NCBI RefSeq assembly: GCF_015686695.1
Contig: NZ_JADPMR010000004.1
Coordinates: 1,488,001-1,552,000 of the forward strand
Reading direction: 5' to 3'
Length of the DNA stretch: 64,000 nt
Source of the DNA: Vibrio nitrifigilis
Lineage (GTDB): Bacteria > Pseudomonadota > Gammaproteobacteria > Enterobacterales > Vibrionaceae
Made by a program: the position numbers and the translations under genes
Notes under the pieces: model-generated
What the model was told of the DNA's origin: nothing
The model's database searches: none
The model's input: only the letters and a program-made list of their open reading frames with translations
In this document: positions 34,278 through 42,125 of the stretch, one piece after another
How positions within the stretch are numbered: position 1 is the stretch's first letter
Layout of the letters: each line of letters opens with the position of its first letter

Positions 34278-35682
34278 TAACAATGTTTCCTTCATAACGC
34301 CAGCAATGAAACGTAGCATAGCTACCCCACGGCGACACATTATTTTTCGTTAGCTCGGGATGAAGAGCCATTACTTTACGCACAATAAGATCATTATCGA
34401 GGAAACAATCTTCTTCACTATCTGCTCTCAATTTTGCGTAGCTCACTGTCCAAGGTCCAACCCCCTTTAATGCTAACCAGTCCCGCGGGTCGCATTCAGG
34501 GTTTTCATTCATAAATACCGCAAATCTAGCGAGAGTGTCTTTACGTGCATTAGGCATGCGTAAAAAGGATAGATCTGCATCTTTAACTTGCTCAGGGGTC
34601 GGGAAATTCCATGGCTCACTCGTTTGCTGATTAAACGCAGCCACTAAAAGATTCAGCTGTCCAATGGCCGCTTTTACCGAAACCTGCTGTCCTAAAATAG
34701 CCCTAACACCCGCTTCCCAACGACTCCATATCCCGGGAATACGGATTCCCTTAGTGGCGACAATGCCCGGTTGAATCGCATCTAAATGCTGCTCGATCAA
34801 GTCAGTATCTGCATCGAGATCAAACTGGCGACGTACACGACTGACCAACAAACGTAAATCACGAATATTGTCTAAACGAAATTCCAACTTTATCTGTGCG
34901 TCTTTTGTCACACTGACCCGATACCAAACAGTAGAATCGTTCAATACTGCGGTTCTTTCATAGCTATCCGCAGTAATCACTTCAATCCCTTTGATCGCAC
35001 GCAAGCGATAAAAGTCCAACATTTCTTGCCACGCCAGCTTCCCTCTGTAAGAAAGTAAAACGCTTTGCGTTGCTGTTTTATGTTTGTTACTTCGTCTTAT
35101 TTGAGTTGGGGTTAAACGAAAATGTTTTACAAATGCATCATTAAAGCGCCGTGTACTTTGAAATCCACTAGCAAAACCAATGTCTGTTATAGCCATAGAA
35201 CTCGTATGCAATAACCGTTTAGCAAATAAAAGCTGTTGATATAACGCATATTTTTTCGGTGACATTCCTAAATTTTGCGTAAATAGCTGACGTAAATAAC
35301 GTTCACTTATTCCTAGCCTATCAGCCAGTTGGGCAATGCTTCCTTCGCTCAAAGCGCCTAAATCAATTAATGCCATTGCACGAGAAAATGTCGTCTCAGT
35401 TCCTCGCCACAAGTTAGAATGAGGGGCGCTATCTGGATGACAGCGTAAGCATGGTCGATATCCTGCTGCCATCGATTCCGCAGCTGTCGCATAATAAGTG
35501 ACATTTTCTTCTTTAGGTAAATTAGCCGGACAAATAGGACGACAAAATATCCCAGTACTCTTTACTGCTATAAAGAATCGTCCATCAAAACGAGCATCTC
35601 GACTCAGCCGAGCTTGGCGGCACTGCTCTTTATCTAGCATTAAAGGCGATTTAATTAGCAATTGTCTTTGTTCCATAAACAT
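34270..35682 (-). CDS. AdaA-AlkA fusion: methyl-phosphotriester sensor, AraC HTH and 3-methyladenine glycosylase
   Basis: 470 residues if started at the ATG at 35682; GTG at 35694 and ATGs at 35676 and 35640 are alternatives and none has a good ribosome site. N-terminal Ada zinc domain with four cysteines (FCRPICPANLP and YRPCLRCHP); an AraC helix-turn-helix pair (SIAQLADRLGISERYLRQLFTQNLGMSP and ITDIGFASGFQSTRRFNDAF); then an AlkA-type glycosylase with the HhH and catalytic Asp region LKGVGPWTVSYAKLRA. It is expected to sense DNA methylation, activate transcription and excise 3-methyladenine. The linked ogt supplies the missing methyltransferase half of Ada. Confidence 0.88.
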   Translation of the reverse strand: MFMEQRQLLIKSPLMLDKEQCRQARLSRDARFDGRFFIAVKSTGIFCRPICPANLPKEENVTYYATAAESMAAGYRPCLRCHPDSAPHSNLWRGTETTFSRAMALIDLGALSEGSIAQLADRLGISERYLRQLFTQNLGMSPKKYALYQQLLFAKRLLHTSSMAITDIGFASGFQSTRRFNDAFVKHFRLTPTQIRRSNKHKTATQSVLLSYRGKLAWQEMLDFYRLRAIKGIEVITADSYERTAVLNDSTVWYRVSVTKDAQIKLEFRLDNIRDLRLLVSRVRRQFDLDADTDLIEQHLDAIQPGIVATKGIRIPGIWSRWEAGVRAILGQQVSVKAAIGQLNLLVAAFNQQTSEPWNFPTPEQVKDADLSFLRMPNARKDTLARFAVFMNENPECDPRDWLALKGVGPWTVSYAKLRADSEEDCFLDNDLIVRKVMALHPELTKNNVSPWGSYATFHCWRYEGNIVND

Positions 35683-35884
35683 CACTTGATTCACTGAGTA
35701 TGCCCGATATTGTAGAAGTTACTAGAACCATTACTCGCCACTTTCGGCACTCAATCTAAAACTATATTACCAGCGTAGAATCACTCTATCTTCTCATCAG
35801 TACTTTGCCTAAGAGCGAAGACATTCTCACGAAAACTGCTCCTTGTTGAGGCTTGTTATATTCCTCAACAATAGAAATTCATCG

Positions 35885-35910
35885 TTTTCTAATGCACTTA
35901 CATTAGAAAA
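35885..35910. promoter_or_regulatory. Perfect inverted repeat upstream of doxX
   Basis: Arms TTTTCTAATG and CATTAGAAAA with a 6-base spacer, 160 bases before the doxX ATG and 200 bases before the AdaA-AlkA start. An operator or hairpin; the protein that would bind is unknown. The rest of 35683-36071 shows nothing else I can support. Confidence 0.5.
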
Positions 35911-36071
35911 ATGCGTTTTAAACTTTATGTTTAATGACACAAAAAGTTCCCTAAAACATCATCAATATTTTCGAACATCAATGTCAGACGGCTCTAATTA
36001 TCATTTTAATGAATAGTCAATACACTTCATTCAACACAACAAATCAATCGATATACATAGAGGAATCATCG

Positions 36072-36515
36072 ATGAAAGCGTTTTTAAAGAAACTAATGAC
36101 TTCTGATGCAGGTTTTGCCCCACTCGCATTACGTATCCCTGTAGGTATCATCTACATGGCGCATGGCAGTCAAAAGCTATTCGGTTGGTTTGGTGGCCAC
36201 GGGTTATCAGGTACAGCACAATGGATGAACTCGATTGGATTAGAACCAGGCATTGTCATGGCTACCTTAGCGGGGAGTGGTGAGTTTTTTGGCGGTTTGC
36301 TACTTCTTTTAGGCCTGCTTACTCGCCCTGCTGCATTTGTCACTGCATTTACTATGATTGTAGCTATTTTTAGCGTTCACATCAGCCACGGCCTATTTTT
36401 GTCAAATGGCGGTTTTGAATATGGCTTAGCACTGTTTGCAGCAAGCCTATCCATTCTATTCTCAGGCCAAGGTAAAGTCGCTGTAGACAACTTAATCGTT
36501 CGTCAAACAAAATAA
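36072..36515 (+). CDS. DoxX family membrane protein
   Basis: 147 residues from the ATG at 36072 with GAGGAA 8 bases upstream; an in-frame extension to 36009 has no site. Four membrane helices with the family opening APLALRIPVGIIYMAHGSQKLFGWFGG, then AGSGEFFGGLLLLLGLLTRPAA and a C-terminal helix. DoxX/YphA-type proteins sit in the inner membrane and are linked to redox or oxidative stress in some species; no biochemical role can be assigned here. Confidence 0.88.
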   Translation: MKAFLKKLMTSDAGFAPLALRIPVGIIYMAHGSQKLFGWFGGHGLSGTAQWMNSIGLEPGIVMATLAGSGEFFGGLLLLLGLLTRPAAFVTAFTMIVAIFSVHISHGLFLSNGGFEYGLALFAASLSILFSGQGKVAVDNLIVRQTK

Positions 36516-36536
36516 TCGTTACCAAGCTTAAATATT

Positions 36537-36568
36537 AAAGGGCGAAGTGAGTCATCACTTCGCCCTTT
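36537..36568. terminator. Bidirectional terminator between doxX and hdfR
   Basis: Perfect 14-bp stem AAAGGGCGAAGTGA / TCACTTCGCCCTTT with a 4-base loop; convergent genes on each side. Confidence 0.9.
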
Positions 36569-36618
36569 ATTTTATTCACATCTATGTAAACAATCGCTCT
36601 CTAATACTTAGCAAGCGA

Positions 36619-37506
36619 TTACTCCATCGCTTCACCTGCAATCTTCAAACTATAAGCGGTTAATGGATCGGTATTTTTCACAAGCTCTTCTACCTGTGTA
36701 ATGGCTTCAAGTGAGGAACTGTTTTTACGATAGCTTAGGTAAACAGGTCGATACCACTCTTCAACCCCTTTGACCCGATATAGCTGATTCGTCGCTAAAA
36801 ATGGCTCTACAACGGTAGCAGGAAGATAGGCACTTCCACCCTTTTCCAATATAAAATCAAGCGCTATACGTGCTGTAGAAGTACGTAGAAATGGCGCGGG
36901 GGCATCAGGATGGCGATCCGCATGTTCTGAAGAGAAACGCGATCCCCAGTCAACATACACATAACGATTTTCAAATACGGTGTCTAACGTATCTTCACGA
37001 GTTGAAACTAACACCAACACCATATCCGCGACGTTCTTACATTGAAGCTCATCCGATTTAATCGGATCAAATGCAAACGCCATATCAAGTGTACGTTCAA
37101 GTAAGTGACGATTGAGCTGTTCTCTCCCCATCACCTCAGCCATAAAGCCATAACCTGCAAATGCATCCGTCACTACACTCAAACAGTTTTGTAGGTAGGC
37201 ATCCCATATATTAGGAGTACCACCAAGGGTTAACTGCAAAGCTTTTCCATCATCTAATGACAAATCATATTTCGCTTGTTGTAGCGTAGTTACCATGACT
37301 TCTGCGTAATTAATCAACCGCTCTCCGGCAGAGGTTAATTTGATGTTATTTCTATCCCGAGTAAAAAGTTGAGCATCGAAATAGTTTTCCAATTGTTTGA
37401 TCCTGGCACTTACCGCGGCTTGGGTAAGATAAAGATTCTCTGCGGCTCGTCCAAAATGCCGAACTTTTGCCAATTCAAGAAACGTACGGAATACTTTTAC
37501 ATCCAT
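36619..37506 (-). CDS. hdfR: HdfR-like LysR-family regulator
   Basis: 295 residues. The first 65 residues (FLELAKVRHFGRAAENLYLTQAAVSARIKQLENYFDAQLFTRDRNNIKLTSAGERL) closely follow E. coli HdfR. The effector domain is more diverged. It is divergent from a MaoP homologue exactly as hdfR and maoP are in E. coli, which strongly supports orthology. HdfR represses the flagellar master operon flhDC in E. coli, but Vibrio uses a different flagellar hierarchy, so the target here is uncertain. Confidence 0.85.
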   Translation of the reverse strand: MDVKVFRTFLELAKVRHFGRAAENLYLTQAAVSARIKQLENYFDAQLFTRDRNNIKLTSAGERLINYAEVMVTTLQQAKYDLSLDDGKALQLTLGGTPNIWDAYLQNCLSVVTDAFAGYGFMAEVMGREQLNRHLLERTLDMAFAFDPIKSDELQCKNVADMVLVLVSTREDTLDTVFENRYVYVDWGSRFSSEHADRHPDAPAPFLRTSTARIALDFILEKGGSAYLPATVVEPFLATNQLYRVKGVEEWYRPVYLSYRKNSSSLEAITQVEELVKNTDPLTAYSLKIAGEAME

Positions 37507-37654
37507 ATCTACCCCTCAAAAACTGCCCTTATTTCTCATTAGCTTAGTCTATCGTTACGATAAAAAAGTTTTGTTTTTCTTTTGGCGAATTTACGCCTAA
37601 CTTTCGCCCTGATCAATGGCTATTGCTAAGACAATATACTTACACGAGGTTGAT

Positions 37655-38014
37655 ATGTCTGAGACTGCATTTCGTCAAGGAAAAAAACGTTTTTTCGATA
37701 ATAAAAAATTCCCTCGCGGGTTTGCGAAATCGGGTGACTTTACCTTAGCAGAAGAGAATCTCCTAACCCTTTATGGAGAAACCATGCTAGGCCTAGAGTC
37801 TGGTGAATTACAATCCGCTAATGCCGAAGAACAGCATTTTCTTAGTGTGTTAGCAAACCCAGAAGCAGCAGAAAGCAAAATTGAACGAGTTTGGATGAAG
37901 TACGTTCGTTTAGCTCGAGGCCGTAAACGCTTCCATACTTTAAATGGCCGCAGCAAACCCGATGTGTCGGAAGATTACACTGAAGATGAGCCTAGCCTTA
38001 CAGAAGAGGATTAA
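37655..38014 (+). CDS. maoP: MaoP-like macrodomain Ori organisation protein
   Basis: 119 residues from the ATG at 37655 with CGAGG upstream; a longer frame starting at 37616 lacks a ribosome site. Conserved segments match E. coli MaoP (YifE): FFDNKKFPRGFAKSGDFTLAE, ERVWMKYVRLARGRKRFHTLNGR and the acidic C-terminal EDYTEDE. MaoP, acting with the site maoS near its own gene, organises the chromosome Ori macrodomain in enterobacteria. Divergent from hdfR as expected. Confidence 0.88.
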   Translation: MSETAFRQGKKRFFDNKKFPRGFAKSGDFTLAEENLLTLYGETMLGLESGELQSANAEEQHFLSVLANPEAAESKIERVWMKYVRLARGRKRFHTLNGRSKPDVSEDYTEDEPSLTEED

Positions 38015-38119
38015 GAGAGCAGAAGGTGTAGTGACACGTAGAGAGTTATGATCCATAAGTATTTATATTGGATGGTATTCAACACTTAGTTGTACTATGC
38101 TCAATGATATCTTTCTCCC

Positions 38120-38152
38120 AAAGCCCCAGAGCAGTTTACTGTCTGGGGCTTT
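38120..38152. terminator. Bidirectional terminator between maoP and DUF3081 gene
   Basis: 11-bp stem AAAGCCCCAGA / TCTGGGGCTTT with an 11-base loop; lies between convergent genes. Confidence 0.85.
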
Positions 38153-38163
38153 GTCTATTTATG

Positions 38164-38415
38164 CTATTTCGCTAGCAATGAAATCTTTTTCAAAAAGCTC
38201 TCTTTCAAATGCTCCTGATCATACTCGATGTGATAGGTATTATGAAAACCAACTCGGAGCTCTACACCATTACCACGCATGTAGATGTTATACCCATCAT
38301 AGTCCGAGAAAGCTTCCACGCCTTCATATATTTTGCCGAATTCTGTGGGTGTTCCATTTTCCATGACATTTTCATAAGCATGGAGTAATTGGCTAGGGTC
38401 TAGTTCATTTTTCAT
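38164..38415 (-). CDS. DUF3081 family protein
   Basis: 83 residues, no signal or membrane segment. Family features are the opening MKNELDPSQLLHAYE, the central EAFSDYDGYNIYMRGNGVELRVGFHNTYH and the C-terminal LKESFLKKI. It is a small conserved cytoplasmic protein of gammaproteobacteria of unknown function. GGAGAG lies a few bases before the ATG. Monocistronic. Confidence 0.85.
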   Translation of the reverse strand: MKNELDPSQLLHAYENVMENGTPTEFGKIYEGVEAFSDYDGYNIYMRGNGVELRVGFHNTYHIEYDQEHLKESFLKKISLLAK

Positions 38416-38673
38416 CTGCCACTCTCCTTAAATCAAGAATGATTACCTGTAACACCATCTTTTATTCTGACTATCAGCACATAAAAAGTTCCTCAAAAAT
38501 TACCTGTGTTAAGTATGGCTCGCTGTTATTAACTAATTACGTACTAGGTCAAAAATACTTAATTTACATTAAAAATTAAAACCAATGAAAAGTACCCTAA
38601 TAGCAGCAACGAAACGCATAAACAAGAAGTTAAAAAGGATAAAAAGCACAAAAAACTAGCAGTCGCTTTTCAC

Positions 38674-38694
38674 TTATTTTATAATAAAAAATAA
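38674..38694. promoter_or_regulatory. Possible NagC/Mlc-type operator upstream of nagB
   Basis: TTATTTT-N7-AAAATAA inverted repeat 36 bases before the nagB ATG, in an AT-rich 314-base intergenic region that holds nothing else clear. NagC/Mlc sites have A/T arms of this kind, but base composition alone could produce it. Confidence 0.35.
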
Positions 38695-38729
38695 CTCAAT
38701 TTCATTTATCAAATTATAGGGTCAGTAAC

Positions 38730-39530
38730 ATGAGACTAATTCCTCTACAGAGCGCCGAGCAAGTAGGACAGTGGGCTGCCGATCATATCGTTAAACGTAT
38801 TAATGCATTTCAACCAACGGCAGAGCGCCCTTTCGTACTCGGACTTCCCACGGGAGGAACGCCTGTTACCACCTACAAAGCATTGATAGAACGTTACCAA
38901 CAAGGCAAAGTTAGTTTCGCTCATGTAGTGACATTTAATATGGATGAATACGTAGGATTAGCGGAATCACATCCAGAATCCTACCACTCTTTCATGCATC
39001 AGAATTTCTTCGATCATGTTGATATTCAACCGCAAAATATTAACTTACTGAATGGTAACACCGACGATCACGATGCAGAATGTGCTCGCTACGAAGCAAA
39101 GATAAAATCGTACGGTAAAATCCATTTATTTATGGGAGGTGTAGGGACAGATGGCCATATCGCATTCAATGAACCCGCTTCTTCACTTTCATCTCGCACT
39201 CGGATAAAAACACTGACAGAAGACACTCGAATTGCGAACTCTCGCTTTTTTGATGGTGACGTGGCCCAAGTGCCTAAATATGCGTTAACGATTGGTGTCG
39301 GAACGCTACTCGATGCGGAAGAAATTTTAACGCTGGTTATTGGTCATAATAAGGCGCTAGCACTGCAAGCGGCTGTAGAAGGTTCAGTTAACCATATGTG
39401 GACAGTTTCAGCCTTACAACTGCATCCTAAAGCTGTGATTATATGTGATGAACCAGCAACTCAAGAATTGAAAGTAAAAACCGTCAAGTATTTCTCAGAG
39501 CTAGAAGCAAACAACATTAAAGGCTATTAA
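38730..39530 (+). CDS. nagB: Glucosamine-6-phosphate deaminase
   Basis: 266 residues, the E. coli length. Active-site segments are complete: [16 protein letters not shown] (phosphate loop), FNMDEYVGL (general-base Asp), [23 protein letters not shown] (catalytic His and Glu) and [11 protein letters not shown]. It converts glucosamine-6-phosphate to fructose-6-phosphate and ammonia, the entry of N-acetylglucosamine and chitin sugars into glycolysis. Monocistronic, with a possible NagC site upstream and a terminator downstream. Confidence 0.95.
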   Translation: MRLIPLQSAEQVGQWAADHIVKRINAFQPTAERPFVLGLPTGGTPVTTYKALIERYQQGKVSFAHVVTFNMDEYVGLAESHPESYHSFMHQNFFDHVDIQPQNINLLNGNTDDHDAECARYEAKIKSYGKIHLFMGGVGTDGHIAFNEPASSLSSRTRIKTLTEDTRIANSRFFDGDVAQVPKYALTIGVGTLLDAEEILTLVIGHNKALALQAAVEGSVNHMWTVSALQLHPKAVIICDEPATQELKVKTVKYFSELEANNIKGY

Positions 39531-39569
39531 GTGTCATTTAGTACCTTAATCATTGCATGATTGGGTATA

Positions 39570-39599
39570 AAAGCCTGCTTTCAATTGAGAGCAGGCTTT
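39570..39599. terminator. Bidirectional terminator between nagB and the bactofilin gene
   Basis: 10-bp stem AAAGCCTGCT / AGCAGGCTTT with a 10-base loop between convergent genes. Confidence 0.8.
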
Positions 39600-39603
39600 A
39601 ACA

Positions 39604-40059
39604 TTACTTGGCGCTATCGGCTTGCTGCTTATTTTTTACCACTTCATTTACGGCAGCCTGCTTTTCTGACGACACTTTAGCTTCTTTGAGATCAACCACT
39701 TGCTGTTCTGGCGTTGGGTGTGTCACACCGTTAAAGCGCCCACCGTGCTCAATACTCAAATCATCACTATAAATCGTGCCATTGACGTGGCCTTTACTCA
39801 AAATTTCGATTTTATCTGCATAACAAGTGCCATCGAATTGACCGTTGACTACGATATGTTCAGCGTATACTTCACCACTGACTTTACCACTCTCGCTGAT
39901 TACCAAAGTTTTATCGATATGAAGCTGGCCATCTATTGAACCATCTACTTGGATATTGTTCTCTACTTTAAAGTGCCCTGTAATTGAACAACCTTCTGCG
40001 ATGAGAGTTGTAATTGAGCGCTTACCCTTTGCTCTACCATGCTGACTAAAGATTCCCAT
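39604..40059 (-). CDS. Bactofilin (polymer-forming cytoskeletal protein)
   Basis: 151 residues. The central right-handed beta-helix core (about 18-115) shows the bactofilin repeat of short strands with regular glycine and hydrophobic positions: TTLIAEGCSITGHFKVENNIQVDGSIDGQL, VSGEVYAEHIVVNGQFDGT and HVNGTIYSDDLSIEHGGRFNG. A charged Lys/Glu/Gln-rich tail follows. Bactofilins polymerise without nucleotide and scaffold cell-wall enzymes. Its first 97 bases overlap the 3' end of an M23 peptidase gene in another frame, and functional pairing of the two is known in other bacteria. Confidence 0.9.
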   Translation of the reverse strand: MGIFSQHGRAKGKRSITTLIAEGCSITGHFKVENNIQVDGSIDGQLHIDKTLVISESGKVSGEVYAEHIVVNGQFDGTCYADKIEILSKGHVNGTIYSDDLSIEHGGRFNGVTHPTPEQQVVDLKEAKVSSEKQAAVNEVVKNKQQADSAK

Positions 40060-40910
40060 CGGACACCTCGTATCTTAGTAAAAATTGTATCAAAGTCGTT
40101 TAATCCCCAATCAACAAAAGGTTTGGGGTCTAGAGATCGCCCAACAAAACGAATCTCATAATGTAGGTGTGGACCAGAAGTAAGCCCGGTATTGCCTGAG
40201 TAGCCAATGAGGTCACCTTTGTGGACAAAGTCACCCATTTTAGTACTGAATTTACTCATGTGAGAGTAGGAACTGGTAAAACCAAATGAGTGTTGAATAC
40301 GAAGGTAATTACCTGAGCCTTGGTTACTTGGCCGAGTCACTTCTACCACTCCATCTGCTGGAGCATAAATTGGCGTACCAATATTGACCGCAAAATCCTG
40401 ACCTCGGTGAAATTTCACCACACCTGTAACAGGATGAACTCGCTTACCATACCCTGATGAAATACGACCTTCTTTTACTGGTGCTCCACTTGGAATCTGC
40501 GATAGCATCACTTTACGCACAGAAGACGTGATTGCAGCTACATCCAATCGGGTTTCTAATGCCTCATCAGAATCATCAACCCCTAGCACTTTTTCTAAAT
40601 CCCCCAAGCGATCAGAAACAGTTTGCATTCTTTCTTCACGTTCAAGCAGATCACTTTGTAAGTTATCTTTCAGCTCTTTTAGTGACAGCACTTCTTCATT
40701 TAGTGACATCGATTGGTGTTCAAGTTGCTTTTGCTTTAGTTTCGCAAAATCGACTTCATGAACTAAATAATAGATAACACCAGCCGTGACCAAAATCCCC
40801 GTAAGAATCAAATAACCAAATCCACGAAGCACATGACGAACCCATTTCCCGACATGAAAATGTCGAGTACCGCTAACGGATGAAACTGAAATAATAACGT
40901 TTTCTTTCAT
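39963..40910 (-). CDS. M23 family metallopeptidase (membrane-anchored murein endopeptidase)
   Basis: 315 residues from the ATG at 40910; a TTG at 40928 is the only longer alternative and neither has a clear ribosome site. One membrane helix (about 30-50), a coiled coil (about 55-105, KLKQKQLEHQSMSLNEEVLSLKELK...) and a C-terminal LytM domain. Zinc ligands are present: FHRGQDFA (H-x3-D) and GPHLHYEIRF (HxH), with SYSHMS between. It should cleave peptidoglycan cross-links in the periplasm. The last 32 codons overlap the bactofilin gene. Confidence 0.9.
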   Translation of the reverse strand: MKENVIISVSSVSGTRHFHVGKWVRHVLRGFGYLILTGILVTAGVIYYLVHEVDFAKLKQKQLEHQSMSLNEEVLSLKELKDNLQSDLLEREERMQTVSDRLGDLEKVLGVDDSDEALETRLDVAAITSSVRKVMLSQIPSGAPVKEGRISSGYGKRVHPVTGVVKFHRGQDFAVNIGTPIYAPADGVVEVTRPSNQGSGNYLRIQHSFGFTSSYSHMSKFSTKMGDFVHKGDLIGYSGNTGLTSGPHLHYEIRFVGRSLDPKPFVDWGLNDFDTIFTKIRGVRWESLVSMVEQRVSAQLQLSSQKVVQLQGTLK

Positions 40911-41189
40911 GCACGATATGATATTCAAATAATCTATGTCAGGATTTTATCAGGGTTGTGTCAACTTCCAAACTTTTTAATGTGACACTAATAACTAAGT
41001 TGACATGTTTATTAATAGATTGAGACAAAAGGACTTTCACAAATAATTTGAGGCAAGCAAATACCTGAGATTCGGCTAATATACAGATAATTAAAAGAAA
41101 TAATTAGTTACAAATTTAAATACAGAACATCATATTTATTGTGTTTTTTTATCAGGGTTATTTTGGCAATACCTATTAGGAATTATATT

Positions 41190-41455
41190 TATACCCAAGT
41201 AACCTCAAGATGCTGTTTCAGCGAGAATGGTTTCGCTCTTAGGCAAGGCACTGATTTGAAGACATAGTCATTCTACGTAGAAAATCAGTAACACAGCCTA
41301 GGAGCGAATACAACTCGCCCTTTGGGAGCTCATCAACAAACCAATTTCTGCGCTCAATCACGTTGAAAGGGAATAACCATTCCTGCCGTGATTGAGCTTG
41401 ACCTAGGCTCGTTGATGAAGCTCTGAACCCTGCATCTTGAGGTCATTTGGGTATA
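41190..41455. repeat. 266-bp dispersed palindromic repeat (MITE-like), copy A
   Basis: Ends are inverted repeats: TATACCCAAGTAACCTCAAG at the left and TTGAGGTCATTTGGGTATA at the right. Inside are two hairpin arms: CGCTCTTAGGC/GCCTAGGAGCG (41234-41306) with ACTGATTT/AAATCAGT, and GAGCTCATCAAC/GTTGATGAAGCTC (41326-41423) with CTCAATCACG/CGTGATTGAG. The whole could fold as a three-way junction. No coding capacity. An equal-length copy in reverse orientation is at 62690-62955. Confidence 0.9.
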
Positions 41456-41657
41456 GCTATGAACATCACTCTGTTGAACTGCAAGCGACGGGTTTTTATA
41501 TCTTCATCTTATCCACTGAAGGAGTCCTTACCTCAGGCTTTAGAATATTCATTCTAAAATTGGCAGGTGACTCGATATATGATTCGTTTAACTGCAGAAT
41601 AAAACAAAGTAACGATGAGAGCGAAGTGCATAACTGTTTTTGTTCAGGCATCTACAT

Positions 41658-41861
41658 TTATCGTGCATGCTGATAAATCACGAGACGAAATGAAGCGTTT
41701 AATGCAAAAAACAGAAAAATAATAAATAGAGAACCAGACATTAAAAATAACCATTCATTTGAATCAACTACAGTCTGATAGATAAACATAACAAGACATA
41801 AGCCACTCATGAATAATAGCAGAAGTGCTCGTTCTAACTCTTTAACGTACTTTCTCTTCAT
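41658..41861 (-). CDS. Small two-helix membrane protein
   Basis: 67 residues from the ATG at 41861 (73 if the ATG at 41879 is used; neither has a strong ribosome site). A short basic N-terminus (MKRKYVKELER) precedes two membrane helices, ALLLLFMSGLCLVMFIYQTVV and WLFLMSGSLFIIFLFFALNA, ending in FRLVIYQHAR. I do not recognise the family. A perfect Fur box ends 20 bases upstream, so it is probably expressed when iron is low. Coding status is likely but not certain. Confidence 0.6.
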   Translation of the reverse strand: MKRKYVKELERALLLLFMSGLCLVMFIYQTVVDSNEWLFLMSGSLFIIFLFFALNASFRLVIYQHAR

Positions 41862-41882
41862 TTTAAAACAGACAAACATTAA

Positions 41883-41897
41883 TGATAATTATTATCA
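41883..41897. promoter_or_regulatory. Fur box
   Basis: TGATAAT-T-ATTATCA, a perfect 7-1-7 Fur palindrome, embedded in a longer near-perfect palindrome (ATTAATGATAAT...). It is placed 22 bases upstream of the small membrane protein start and 229 bases from exuR on the other strand. Confidence 0.8.
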
Positions 41898-42094
41898 TTA
41901 ATGTACTCCATATTTTCATGATCTGTCCAGTCCTTATCATTTGAAAGTACTTTATATTTATGACGTACACATTCATTAAGCGCAAAGAACACCCCATTAC
42001 ATGAGTTCTCGGCATGCATCATACTTTACTAAATCCTTTCATTATACGTTGAGTTTTTCCTTTCCCGATTATGCAACACGACGTAATATATATA

Positions 42095-42112
42095 CCATTG
42101 GTATAACAAATT
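42095..42112. promoter_or_regulatory. ExuR/UxuR-type operator at exuR
   Basis: CCATTGGTATAACAAATT matches 14 of 18 positions of the E. coli ExuR/UxuR consensus AAATTGGTATACCAATTT (recalled). It ends 14 bases before the exuR ATG, consistent with autorepression. Confidence 0.7.
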
Positions 42113-42125
42113 AGTACTCTAGATT

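Noticed and set aside
40959..41005. TGTCAACTT/AAGTTGACA spaced inverted repeat upstream of the M23 gene
   Set aside because: Each arm contains a TTGACA-like promoter element, so the symmetry may simply reflect two opposed -35 boxes; no gene on the + strand supports more.
41437..41673. 78-codon frame starting inside the 266-bp repeat
   Set aside because: Its start is in the terminal inverted repeat and it has no family signature; treated as spurious.
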